The position numbers were made by a program, and so were the translations under genes. Below are positions 1-8,300 of a stretch of DNA of 64,000 bases, one piece after another. Where the stretch lies: contig NZ_FNDB01000013.1 in assembly GCF_900099915.1 (NCBI RefSeq), forward strand, positions 10,929-74,928, in the 5' to 3' direction. The DNA is from Flavobacterium omnivorum. GTDB lineage: Bacteria > Bacteroidota > Bacteroidia > Flavobacteriales > Flavobacteriaceae. The notes beneath the pieces were generated by a model. That model ran no database searches and was not told where the DNA came from. It saw only the letters and a program-made list of their open reading frames with translations. Position 1 is the first letter of the stretch; the number at the start of each line of letters is the position of its first letter.

Positions 1-107
1 CAATGAATATCGTGTTTTCTAATCTTTAATCAAACCACAACAATAAAACTTTGGCTTTGAAATTTGCTTTTAATATCGTGTTTTCTAATCTTTAATCAAA
101 CCACAAC
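1..107 (-). CRISPR. Type II-C CRISPR array, leader-proximal end, cut by window edge
   Basis: Two identical 36-bp repeats lie at 6-41 and 72-107, separated by a 30-bp spacer (42-71); bases 1-5 would belong to the next spacer. Read on the minus strand the repeat begins GTTGTGGTTTGATTAAAG and ends ACACGATATT, the style known for Flavobacterium II-C arrays. The strand is set by the tracrRNA at 4750-4841, whose anti-repeat pairs with the 5' part of this repeat. Transcription therefore runs leftwards, the same way as cas9, and the repeat at 72-107 is the first one. The array length and any genes beyond it are outside the window. Confidence 0.93.
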
Positions 108-161
108 TGAAAGCTACTGCATCCCTGCTGGGCGGATGCCATACCTTTCAGTTGTGGTTTG
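97..161 (-). ncRNA. Leader-first-repeat hairpin of the CRISPR array
   Basis: Bases 97-113 and 145-161 are perfect 17-bp inverted repeats (CAAACCACAACTGAAAG and its complement). Eleven of the 17 pairs involve the 5' end of the first CRISPR repeat, the part that must pair with the tracrRNA. The 31-base loop contains a second stem (119-124 with 134-139). In the leader RNA the upstream arm is an exact anti-repeat for the first repeat. A candidate -7 box (TAGTTTTG, 204-197 minus) overlaps the cas9 stop codon and could start the leader transcript, but no good -33 box is seen. The structure is certain from sequence; its function is inferred. Confidence 0.75.
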
Positions 162-201
162 GCTGTTTAAGACAATGAAAAATATCAAAGAGCACCCAAA
201 A

Positions 202-3200
202 CTACAAAATATCAATCCTCCCTGTTGGTGTAATTTCAAATTCTTTTTTTATTAATAAAAAATTGCAATTTGAAACTCTTAATCTCAACCAAGGCACTGG
301 ATTTTCAAAATCAACTTGAGAATTTTTTAAATTATTGTCAGCCATAAATTTAACAATTGTCAATTCTTCTTTATTTGAACTGCTTTGTTGCATCGCAGTT
401 TTATGATATCTGAATTGAATTCTTCCATCTCCTTCAAAAGCAATCACTTTATATAATCTCTTCGTTAAATCTTTATTGCTAATTTCATTTAATTCTTCTT
501 TATTTTCTTTGTAGAACAAGACTAAATCTCCTTTTTTTACTTCATACTTCAAAGGTAATTGAGTTTTTAAATGAATTAAAGGAACCAATGAATTAGCATT
601 GTTATTTCTATTACTTAATTTAAAATAATTACCAGCATCCATATAATTAACCGATTCGAAACTCCTTTTCACATTTCCTTTTTTGTCAATTCCTTCATAG
701 ATAGCCATTGCAAAATTCTCATCGTTTTGAGCATAAACTTTTTGTTTATGCTCAAATCTTGATTTTGATAAAGTACTATGCTCTTTAATTTCTAATGGAT
801 TTTTTAATCCAGTAAAAATCCTAACCTTATTTATAGGAATACCAACTAAATCCTTTTCTTTGTTTGGCTCTCTCATCCAAATTGTAGTTCCTTCTTTAAC
901 AACAGCTACTTTTTTGCCTTGAACTGTTTTAAAAGTAATCATGCCATCAATAACTGCTCTTTGAATTTTTTGACAAACAATTGGATCAATAATGTTTTTT
1001 ATATCATTTTCTGACAATTTAGATAATGCTTTACGAATCACAAAATTAATTTCATCAATCCCTTTTTCATCTTTTTTAATTACAAAAGCACCTTTAGTTG
1101 TATGTTTAGGTTTATTTGTATTATCATCTATTTCTGGTTGTTTTATCGCTCCATAAATACTATCCTGATGCAAAGAACCTCGAATAGTGTCTCCTTGATG
1201 AAACCTTGCCGTGTTTTCTCCATTCAAATTCTTCTTGAAAATAATTTTGTTGTTGCTGTCTTTTCTCGGACTATTTTTTCCATTTATATCAGTTTCCATT
1301 TCGGCGACAAATTGTTTTTTACCTCGAACCCTAATAATTTTTTTAGATTGTTTCTTTACATTATCCGGTGTATTATGAGAAACCAAAATTTCGTCCTCAA
1401 TCTTTTTCAAATCCTCTGTAAAAGTTTTCCATGGTTTTGATTGTTCGAGAACTGACTTCATCAATTTATATTGATTTTTATCCAAGTCATCTTCTAAATC
1501 CCAGGCATGAGCCATTACATCGTATTTGTCTTTGGTCATACACGCAATGGTGATAGCATCGATACAATGGTGCGTATGTTTGCTACGATCTTTTACTTGA
1601 TAATATTTTTTTCCATCTTTAATATAACTTTCTTGAATTCCCCAAGCTTTTCTGAACTCCGCTACTATTCCACCTTTTACCGCTTCTACTCTACCAAAAT
1701 ACGATTTTAAATACGCACTGGCGTATTTTGTTATTATTCCAGTATCTGGAATTTGACTGTTTTTGAAACCTACTTTTGGTTCTTTATAAGTAAACCGTTC
1801 ATACTTACCTTTGAAATATTCTTTTTCCAAATTCAACTTATGACGCAATCTTATTTTTCGATCTTTTTGTTCCCTGGTAGTTGCCGCTTTAATGGCTCTT
1901 GAGATAACGATAATATCATATTCTAATACCAAATATTTCTTTCTCCATGGTTCAACTCTGTCCAGAATATCGCGGTGATTGCTTAATTCAATAGGCATTT
2001 TATTTTTTTTAATCTCTCGGTTATATCGCTTACTACACAAAGTTTTGTTCATTTGTGAATTGTCTTGCGATCTACTTCTTGGAATGGTGTGTTCTATGTC
2101 ATAATCAGGGTCGATGCCTATTATTTGACTAATCCCTATATTTGTACATTGTTCTTCATAAATTGTTTTTTTATCCTGCTCAATCCATAATTGATAGCGT
2201 AAAACATCATCCTCTGTAGGTTCAATATCGATACCTTTTGCTGCTTTGTAATCTTTTTTAATCTCCTCAATGTAGTCTTTCCTATTTTTTTCTATGTCTC
2301 TTTGAAAATCCTGAATTCCTTTTCGTTTATTGGCATCGTTTAATTCTCGTGCCATTTCAATATGAATTCTAGTTTTTTCGTCAACTTGACCTTCAACAAT
2401 TAAAGCATTCAATACTTTTCTCAATTGGTGCAAAGCCCGCATCGCCATTGGATTTTTTATTGAAGATATTAACGGACTTCCTAAAACTAATTTTTCATTC
2501 CCATTCCCATCTTTTGCTATTTGCTTTCTAAAAACATCAATATCCGAAGGATGATATAACTTTTTTAGTTTGTTTTTAGAATTACAAAAAACTTGACCGT
2601 CATCATTTTGACCATCTAAAAAATCAAATACTTTTTCATCCAACCTTTTTATTGCAATGAATTCATATTTCTTGAGTTGTTCGATAAAAATGGGGAATAA
2701 CAAACCAATAATAATTTCTTTTTGGTCTTCAATTTTATTTGATTTCACATAGGAATTCACCTTTTTTTCTAAATCTAACTTATAGCTTCCTTCCGCTTCT
2801 TTTGAATAATAACATCCTCCAACTTTACATTCTTTAATAAGACCATTTATTATCTCCAATAAATTGTTATCAAAAGTATTTGTGGCGATTAATTCGGCAA
2901 TTTTAGTTTGAATATATTTCCTGTCATCAAGATTTTTCCAAATATCTACATCTACAATATTTTCGATATTTGCCATAAAAACAGCGTGAGAATACAATAA
3001 TCCTTCTCTTAAAAAAGGATTAATTTTATTAATTGCCGTTAAACTTAAACTGGCAAAATCTTTCTTTAGTTTTGTTTTACTGAATAAAACGGCTTTTTTA
3101 GCGTCTAATTTCAATTTGTCTTTTGCAAATTCCTCCAAGTATAAATCAGATGTAGAAACTGAAATCAAATGCCATAAATCAGTATAATCTACATTTCTGG

Positions 3201-4644
3201 TTACACTTTCGCCATTTTTATTAAGAGTTTCGTAGCTATAGATTTTCGTCTTCCAATCTTCTCCCAAAGCATTTTTAAACGAAGTAGAAACCACACAACC
3301 ACTCACGGAGGAATTTAAACTATAATTAAACAAGTAATTTACAGATGCTGCAGTTGATGATTTATAAAATGCGTATTTGCTACCACTTGGAACCAATTCC
3401 TTGGCTAAATCTTCAAAATTAAAGTTGTCTTTTTTACGTAAAAACTTAGGAATTATTTTCAATCTTTCTTCGTTAGTAAGAAATCGTAAACTTTCATCAT
3501 CCGGAGTTTTTATTTTTATGGTATTGATAAAACACCACATTCTATATACCTCAAAATCTGGATGTGAAATGGCACATCTTGATTTGCTTTTTTCAAAAGT
3601 ACATTTCCCAATTAACCCTTTTTGGGACTTTAAAGGTCTTTGAAAAAAGATTGCTCTATATAATTCTTTGGCTAATCCTAAATATCTTTTTTCAGGTAAT
3701 TTTTCAGAAGTTAAAATTCCATCAATTCCTTGAGCCAAACAAATGACTTCAAATTCAGAAAGATAGTGTTCTTCTCTAGCCGTATATTGATTTCTGATTT
3801 TCCCCTTATTATATATGCTATAGAAATATTGCCCTAAAGTCTTGAAATTTCCGTCTTTCATTGCTTGGGAAATTTCTCCAATTTTTTGTTTCACTACGCC
3901 TAAATCATCCTTCTTATTTAAACGCTCCGTAAGTAAGGATTTAGTTTTGTCAAAATCTTTGTGATAATCTTTAATAGTTTTAAGAAATGAATTATACAAT
4001 GTCTTCAATTTCTTTTCTCCTTCGTCTAAATCAATGGCTTTACGCTCAATCAAATCACGATTTTGAAAATAATCTGTTAATTCAATTTGAAGTTCGGTAA
4101 TAGTTGAAGCATTTTCAATAATATCTTCTAAATCTGGTTTATGTTGCTCAATGACTCCTTCCGCAGAAGGATCTAATCTATTGCTCAAAAAACCTCTTCG
4201 TTGTGCAATATGATAGAAAGCCCTTCCAACCTCTAACAAAGAAGCTTTTTGTTTACTTGATTTATCTCTAAAATAATAGGGATTTATGTTTTTGTCGTCA
4301 TCGGTACGTAACCACGCAATAAATTCCGGATTAAGAGGATATTTTTTAAAACCAGATTTTCTCCATTCTATAACTTCTTCTACAGATAATGGACACATAT
4401 TATTTTCAGAAAGCACTTTCAGAGTTTCATACTTTCTCAATTTTCTGCGAAACTTTATTTTTCTGGCACTTCTAAAACCTGTGCGTTCTGCTGCACGGGA
4501 GCTTTCTATTCCTTTTTCAGATTTAACACCTTCCGAAAATATCCGAACTCCTTTATCTACAAGAGAAAATTCACTCCCATCTTTATCCACTATCGCCCAC
4601 CCAATCGAGTTTGTCCCTAAATCTAATCCTAATATTTTTGCCAT
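202..4644 (-). CDS. cas9: CRISPR-associated endonuclease Cas9, type II-C
   Basis: RNA-guided DNA nuclease of 1480 residues, long for II-C but within the range of Bacteroidota Cas9. RuvC-I is at the N-terminus (GLDLGTNSIGWA, Asp8), followed by an arginine-rich bridge helix at about 50-75. RuvC-II contains HIEMARE with Glu763. The HNH domain has His852 in YDIEHTIPRS and Asn875 in KRYNRE, the same 23-residue spacing as His840/Asn863 of the Streptococcus pyogenes enzyme. RuvC-III has HHCIDA with Asp1029. All catalytic residues are present, so both nuclease sites should be active. The gene points at the array, which begins only about 95 bp after the stop codon; cas1 and cas2, which often lie between them in related loci, are absent here. 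The tracrRNA is encoded divergently just upstream. Confidence 0.97.
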   Translation of the reverse strand: MAKILGLDLGTNSIGWAIVDKDGSEFSLVDKGVRIFSEGVKSEKGIESSRAAERTGFRSARKIKFRRKLRKYETLKVLSENNMCPLSVEEVIEWRKSGFKKYPLNPEFIAWLRTDDDKNINPYYFRDKSSKQKASLLEVGRAFYHIAQRRGFLSNRLDPSAEGVIEQHKPDLEDIIENASTITELQIELTDYFQNRDLIERKAIDLDEGEKKLKTLYNSFLKTIKDYHKDFDKTKSLLTERLNKKDDLGVVKQKIGEISQAMKDGNFKTLGQYFYSIYNKGKIRNQYTAREEHYLSEFEVICLAQGIDGILTSEKLPEKRYLGLAKELYRAIFFQRPLKSQKGLIGKCTFEKSKSRCAISHPDFEVYRMWCFINTIKIKTPDDESLRFLTNEERLKIIPKFLRKKDNFNFEDLAKELVPSGSKYAFYKSSTAASVNYLFNYSLNSSVSGCVVSTSFKNALGEDWKTKIYSYETLNKNGESVTRNVDYTDLWHLISVSTSDLYLEEFAKDKLKLDAKKAVLFSKTKLKKDFASLSLTAINKINPFLREGLLYSHAVFMANIENIVDVDIWKNLDDRKYIQTKIAELIATNTFDNNLLEIINGLIKECKVGGCYYSKEAEGSYKLDLEKKVNSYVKSNKIEDQKEIIIGLLFPIFIEQLKKYEFIAIKRLDEKVFDFLDGQNDDGQVFCNSKNKLKKLYHPSDIDVFRKQIAKDGNGNEKLVLGSPLISSIKNPMAMRALHQLRKVLNALIVEGQVDEKTRIHIEMARELNDANKRKGIQDFQRDIEKNRKDYIEEIKKDYKAAKGIDIEPTEDDVLRYQLWIEQDKKTIYEEQCTNIGISQIIGIDPDYDIEHTIPRSRSQDNSQMNKTLCSKRYNREIKKNKMPIELSNHRDILDRVEPWRKKYLVLEYDIIVISRAIKAATTREQKDRKIRLRHKLNLEKEYFKGKYERFTYKEPKVGFKNSQIPDTGIITKYASAYLKSYFGRVEAVKGGIVAEFRKAWGIQESYIKDGKKYYQVKDRSKHTHHCIDAITIACMTKDKYDVMAHAWDLEDDLDKNQYKLMKSVLEQSKPWKTFTEDLKKIEDEILVSHNTPDNVKKQSKKIIRVRGKKQFVAEMETDINGKNSPRKDSNNKIIFKKNLNGENTARFHQGDTIRGSLHQDSIYGAIKQPEIDDNTNKPKHTTKGAFVIKKDEKGIDEINFVIRKALSKLSENDIKNIIDPIVCQKIQRAVIDGMITFKTVQGKKVAVVKEGTTIWMREPNKEKDLVGIPINKVRIFTGLKNPLEIKEHSTLSKSRFEHKQKVYAQNDENFAMAIYEGIDKKGNVKRSFESVNYMDAGNYFKLSNRNNNANSLVPLIHLKTQLPLKYEVKKGDLVLFYKENKEELNEISNKDLTKRLYKVIAFEGDGRIQFRYHKTAMQQSSSNKEELTIVKFMADNNLKNSQVDFENPVPWLRLRVSNCNFLLIKKEFEITPTGRIDIL

Positions 4645-4714
4645 ATCAATGTCTATTTTGTAAGAATTTTTAAAGCTACGGAGAAAATAGTTGCCCCTTT
4701 TACGGTTTTCCTCA

Positions 4715-4745
4715 TTGCAACCTAACTATTTTTTGTTTAGGTTTG
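4715..4745 (+). promoter_or_regulatory. tracrRNA promoter
   Basis: TTG at 4715-4717, a 20-base spacer, then TAGGTTTG at 4738-4745 fits the Bacteroidota -33/-7 promoter (TTG and TAnnTTTG). The predicted start, about 4750, is just upstream of the anti-repeat. Confidence 0.7.
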
Positions 4746-4749
4746 TAAC

Positions 4750-4841
4750 TGATTAAAATTTCTAATCTTTAATCTTATCACAATAAGGCTATATGCCGTA
4801 GATGAAAATCTTTAGTCCTGCTTCGGTGGGACTTTTTTTTT
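4750..4841 (+). ncRNA. tracrRNA
   Basis: Bases 4759-4784 form an anti-repeat that pairs with the first 26 nt of the CRISPR repeat except for one two-base U:U mismatch at repeat positions 9-10, with two G:U pairs. It is followed by a nexus-like segment (AAGGCTATATGCCG) and a terminator hairpin at 4814-4833: an 8-bp stem closed by a UUCG loop, then a run of Ts. This order (anti-repeat, small stem, terminator) is the standard II-C tracrRNA layout. The 5' end is inferred from the promoter at 4715-4745. The 424-bp interval between cas9 and the next gene holds this RNA, its promoter and the structured element at 4874-4952. Confidence 0.88.
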
Positions 4842-4873
4842 GAAAACAATTCATAATTTCACCTCTAAACCCT

Positions 4874-4952
4874 AGCCCTGATGGCAGCGGCATCCTTTTT
4901 AGTTTGCTTTTTAGCAAACAAAAAGATACAGCGAACAGCAGGAAATAGCTCC
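4874..4952 (+). ncRNA. Flavobacterial structured intergenic element (Flavo-1-like)
   Basis: The element starts AGCCCTGATGGCAGCGGCAT and ends AGCGAACAGCAGGAAATAGC, with an inner hairpin of GTTTGCT and AGCAAAC. From memory this pattern is very common between genes of flavobacteria and resembles the Rfam Flavo-1 RNA motif; I could not check the covariance model. A second member occurs at 44946-45026. Function unknown; it lies between the tracrRNA and the DUF349 gene. Confidence 0.5.
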
Positions 4953-5000
4953 AAATGAAAACATTTTCCAACATAAAACGACTATTAATAATGGTTTTAT

Positions 5001-5031
5001 TTTGTACTTTCATACTGCTTTAGTATCTTTC
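5001..5031 (+). promoter_or_regulatory. Probable promoter of the DUF349 gene
   Basis: TTTG (5001-5004), a 19-base spacer and TATCTTTC (5024-5031), one mismatch from TAnnTTTG, lie 38 bp before the start codon at 5069. Confidence 0.45.
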
Positions 5032-5068
5032 GCAATAGATATAAATACAAACCTTATACATTGAAAAA

Positions 5069-7087
5069 ATGTTAGAAGAAAAGAATGATAACCTGTCTCG
5101 TCAGGAAAACGAAGCAGATGGAAACTTAGAAAACAATGCTACGGCATCCGATCAATTCCAAAAGGAACACCTTGAAGCAACACCTGAAACAGAACCAAGT
5201 GATATGCCAGCCGAAGATAACGTAGTTATTCCTGCTGAGGCATCCCCCACTAATACTGCTATGGACACAACCAATCAATCGGCTCTAGATGCCATTGCTG
5301 ATACAAACGCAGAAGAAAGTGAAGACGAGACGCTTAAAGATCGTCATGAAATTTCTATGCAAGATTATGATACTTTATCATTAGAACAACTTGTTGAGGA
5401 ATTGAAAAATTTAGTTTCCAATGAGAAAGTGATGTCTTTTAAGGATCACATAGAAGAAGTAAAAAAAGCATTCTTAGCAAAATACAACCACCTTGTAGAA
5501 GAGAAGAAAGAGGAATTTCTTGCTGAAAACCAAGATCCTACTGAAGATTTTCAATATCATTCGCCTTTAAAAACTCAATTTGATAAGTTCTACACTCAAT
5601 TTAGAGATATTAAAAACACTCATTTCAAGAGTTTACAAACTAATCTAAAAACAAATTTAGAGAATCGATTGGCTATTGTTGAAGAACTAAAAGAGCTAAT
5701 TAATCCGCAAGAGAACATCAAAGATACCTTGAAACATTTTAATGATTTAAGAGAAAGATGGAAAAATGCTGGTCCAATTCCTAAAGACAAATACAACCAT
5801 GTATGGAACAATTTCCATTTTCATGTGGAAAATTTCTACGATTATTTACACCTAGACCGAGAGGCTCGAGACTTAGATTTCAAGCACAATTTAGAGCAAA
5901 AGCAAAAAATTGTGGCCCGAGTGGAAGAATTAGTAAATGAAGCTGATATTAACAAGGCTTTTAGAGAATTACAAGACTTACACCGAATCTGGAAAGAAGA
6001 CATTGGACCGGTTTCGAGAGAACACCGCGATGAAATATGGAACAAGTTTAGTGATTTGACTAAGCAAATGCATGACAAACGCGAAGTGTTATTTGAAAAT
6101 CAAAGAGGTACAGAACTTGAAAATCTAGAAAAGAAAAAAGAGATTATTGCTAAAATTGAAGTTTTGGCGACTGAAAAAGTCAATGCACACTCGCAATGGT
6201 TGGCGCAAATTGAAAAAGTAGAGGCATTACGTACCGCTTTCTTCTCTGCTGGAAAAGTCCCTTCGGATGTAAACGAAGAAACTTGGGCTAGTTTTAAAAC
6301 GGCTGTTAGAAATTTCAATTCGTTTAAAAATTCGTTTTACAAAGACATTAAAAAAGATCAAAACGACAATTTAAGCCTAAAAACTGCTTTGGTCCTCAAG
6401 GCTAAAGAATTGCAAGAAAGCCAAGATTTTGCTGCTACCACACCTATCATGAAGCAAATTCAAGAGGAGTGGAAACAGATTGGACATGTGCCTAGAAAAT
6501 ATTCAGACAAAATCTGGAAGGAATTCAAAGACGCTTGTAATCATTATTTTGAAAAGCTAAAAGAACAAAAAAACGAAGAAAATAGCGAAGAGGTAGAAGC
6601 TTTTGACAACAAAAAAGCCTATTTAGAAACGTTGAGAGAATTTCAATTGAGTGGAGATCATAAAACTGATTTAGACGCTATTAAAATGCATATCGAAACT
6701 TGGAAAAACTTTGGAAAAGTCCCTTTTCCAAGAAGACATATTGAGGGGAAATTCAATAAAATTCTGGATGCTCTTTTTGAAAAATTGAGTTTGAGTAAAA
6801 AAGACACCGATATGATGCGTTTTGCCAATAGAATGGATCATTTATCTGAAAGTCATGATACACGTAAACTGGATAATGAAAAGATTTTTATCATGCGTAA
6901 AATTGACGAAGTACAAAATGAAATTTTCCAATTGGAAAACAACATTCAGTTTTTTACCAATACTCGCAATGCTAAAAAAGAGAATTCTATTGTGTTAGAA
7001 GTTCGTAAAAACATTGCTATTCACAAAGAAAGTCTTGATGTGTGGAAAGAGAAACTAAAACAATTGAGAAACTTGAAAGTCGAGTAA
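5069..7087 (+). CDS. DUF349 repeat protein
   Basis: Soluble, highly charged protein of 672 residues. The first 120 residues are acidic, low-complexity sequence rich in Glu, Asn and Thr and are probably disordered. From about residue 190 there are roughly five helical DUF349 repeats, recognisable by the pattern W-K-x-x-G-P/H-x-P and W-x-x-F (for example ERWKNAGPIPKDKYNHVWN). The C-terminus is coiled-coil-like. The family is widespread in Bacteroidota and Actinobacteria; its biochemical function is not established. It is transcribed alone and followed by a clear terminator at 7114-7146. Confidence 0.88.
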   Translation: MLEEKNDNLSRQENEADGNLENNATASDQFQKEHLEATPETEPSDMPAEDNVVIPAEASPTNTAMDTTNQSALDAIADTNAEESEDETLKDRHEISMQDYDTLSLEQLVEELKNLVSNEKVMSFKDHIEEVKKAFLAKYNHLVEEKKEEFLAENQDPTEDFQYHSPLKTQFDKFYTQFRDIKNTHFKSLQTNLKTNLENRLAIVEELKELINPQENIKDTLKHFNDLRERWKNAGPIPKDKYNHVWNNFHFHVENFYDYLHLDREARDLDFKHNLEQKQKIVARVEELVNEADINKAFRELQDLHRIWKEDIGPVSREHRDEIWNKFSDLTKQMHDKREVLFENQRGTELENLEKKKEIIAKIEVLATEKVNAHSQWLAQIEKVEALRTAFFSAGKVPSDVNEETWASFKTAVRNFNSFKNSFYKDIKKDQNDNLSLKTALVLKAKELQESQDFAATTPIMKQIQEEWKQIGHVPRKYSDKIWKEFKDACNHYFEKLKEQKNEENSEEVEAFDNKKAYLETLREFQLSGDHKTDLDAIKMHIETWKNFGKVPFPRRHIEGKFNKILDALFEKLSLSKKDTDMMRFANRMDHLSESHDTRKLDNEKIFIMRKIDEVQNEIFQLENNIQFFTNTRNAKKENSIVLEVRKNIAIHKESLDVWKEKLKQLRNLKVE

Positions 7088-7113
7088 TTTTTTGATATTA
7101 TTTTATAACTATA

Positions 7114-7146
7114 AGCCCTGGACAATAGTAGTTCGGGGCTTTTTTT
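7114..7146 (+). terminator. Rho-independent terminator after the DUF349 gene
   Basis: A 7-bp stem (AGCCCTG with CGGGGCT) and a run of seven Ts start 26 bp after the stop codon. Confidence 0.8.
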
Positions 7147-7196
7147 ATAAAAACGATTTCCTCCATATAATTTTAACTTTGATTTATTTGAAAAAA

Positions 7197-7228
7197 TTGT
7201 AGTAATCTACAGATAATTTTTATTTTTG
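7197..7228 (+). promoter_or_regulatory. Promoter immediately before a small exported-protein gene
   Basis: TTG (7197-7199), a 21-base spacer and TATTTTTG (7221-7228). The ATG at 7233 follows by only four bases, so the transcript would be leaderless or nearly so. Confidence 0.6.
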
Positions 7229-7232
7229 CAAC

Positions 7233-7580
7233 ATGAATTGGTTTCGAAAAACACTTGTTTTCATTGGACTTTCAATAGCGTTTTTATTTGCTTTTAATGC
7301 AAATGATGCTACTGTTGATTCCAATAAAATCGAAAAATCAAGTTCTTCGGTTTATGTTGACAGCATCCATTCTTTAGATTTCATACAACCTCAAGTAAGT
7401 AGTACCTTTACTTCCTATCATAAAACTCCTGATTATACGATTGCAAAATATCTGGAAAATTTTCTGATTGTAATTCCAGATTTTAAAAGTAGTACATTCG
7501 TTATTCGTTTTGCGAAACAAGACATCAATCGATGTGAGATGGTTTCGCTCCTGCTCTTTCCTTTCCATTTTTTTTGGTGA
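7233..7580 (+). CDS. Small exported or membrane-anchored protein, unknown
   Basis: A 115-residue protein I do not recognise. Residues 1-23 form a charged start and a hydrophobic stretch (FIGLSIAFLFAF), a signal peptide or membrane anchor. The rest is Ser/Thr-rich, ending in an aromatic tail (FPFHFFW). There is no internal Met before residue 102, so the annotated ATG is the only reasonable start even though it sits at the expected transcription start. A perfect promoter in front supports it being a real gene; no homology-based function can be given. Confidence 0.55.
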   Translation: MNWFRKTLVFIGLSIAFLFAFNANDATVDSNKIEKSSSSVYVDSIHSLDFIQPQVSSTFTSYHKTPDYTIAKYLENFLIVIPDFKSSTFVIRFAKQDINRCEMVSLLLFPFHFFW

Positions 7581-7692
7581 TTTGAAACACTGATTTCGTA
7601 AATTGAAGATACATTATCTTCCTTTTTGAATTGATTCCCTTTGGATTTCAGTTCAACTTATCCTGTTTTACAAATAACTAAAAAAATAAAAA

Positions 7693-8169
7693 ATGGATAC
7701 TTCCGTAACTATAATTGGACTAGTATTAACTTTAATAATTGCCATCCCTCTATTCTATTCCATGAGGTCATCTTCAATTAACAAAGCAAAAATCAAAGCC
7801 ATAAAAAATAAATTCAGTCAAAACAATCGCTTTAATTTTGAAATAACCGAAACACAAAACAAAAAAGTCTTGGCTTTAGCCGAAAAAAACAAAGGGTTTC
7901 TTTTAATGGATTTTAATGCTAAGGAAGAAGTTGTTTATTTTGTAGATTTAAATACAATTCAATCCTGCAAACTGATTTCAACAACAGAGATCAATAGTGA
8001 TACCGTTTTAAAAATTGAATTTGAATTTCAATACAAAGAAAGCAAGAAAGCAGACTGTTTATCATTTTACAAAATTGAGAATGATCAAATAGGTCAAGTT
8101 TGTTTATACGAAGATCATCAATTAGCCAAAAAATGGACAAAAATGATTCAGAATTGCATTACTATTTAA
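7693..8169 (+). CDS. Single-pass membrane protein, unknown
   Basis: A 158-residue protein with one N-terminal transmembrane helix at about residues 6-24, followed by a basic segment (KAKIKAIKNK) that favours a cytoplasmic C-terminal domain. The rest alternates short hydrophobic strands and polar turns, suggesting a beta-rich domain, with four cysteines spread through it. I recognise no family. It is followed by a strong terminator, so it forms a separate unit or the end of one with the small gene at 7233. Confidence 0.65.
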   Translation: MDTSVTIIGLVLTLIIAIPLFYSMRSSSINKAKIKAIKNKFSQNNRFNFEITETQNKKVLALAEKNKGFLLMDFNAKEEVVYFVDLNTIQSCKLISTTEINSDTVLKIEFEFQYKESKKADCLSFYKIENDQIGQVCLYEDHQLAKKWTKMIQNCITI

Positions 8170-8184
8170 AAAATAAATTTCATT

Positions 8185-8218
8185 ATGAAGAGGCTTTTAA
8201 GCCTCTTCATTTTTTTTT
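8185..8218 (+). terminator. Rho-independent terminator
   Basis: ATGAAGAGGCTT and its complement form a 12-bp stem at 8185-8210 with a minimal TT loop, followed by a run of Ts; 15 bp after the stop of the preceding gene. Confidence 0.85.
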
Positions 8219-8234
8219 AAAAGGTTTCTTCAAT

Positions 8235-8278
8235 ATGATAATTATCATTTTAATAGATGAGTAGTCGTTCTACTTTTG
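8235..8278 (+). promoter_or_regulatory. Fnr-type site and promoter of hemN
   Basis: A perfect 14-bp palindrome ATGATAATTATCAT (8235-8248) matches the Fnr/Crp half-site pattern TGAT-N4-ATCA. TACTTTTG at 8271-8278 is a good -7 box, but no TTG is found at the -33 position, which the palindrome adjoins. The palindrome centre is 36.5 bp from the end of the -7 box, about -41 from the start site, the usual position for Fnr class II activation. The regulator at 18679-19359 is the likely partner. Confidence 0.7.
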
Positions 8279-8300
8279 AACAACGATAAATGATTTTGCC

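Noticed and set aside
1102..1440. Plus-strand reading frames inside cas9 (also near 1507, 3377, 3564 and 4286)
   Set aside because: They lie opposite a full-length cas9 with all catalytic motifs, have no promoter and no recognisable protein features.
4789..5013. 74-codon minus-strand frame between cas9 and the DUF349 gene
   Set aside because: It runs antisense through the tracrRNA terminator and the structured element, and has no promoter.
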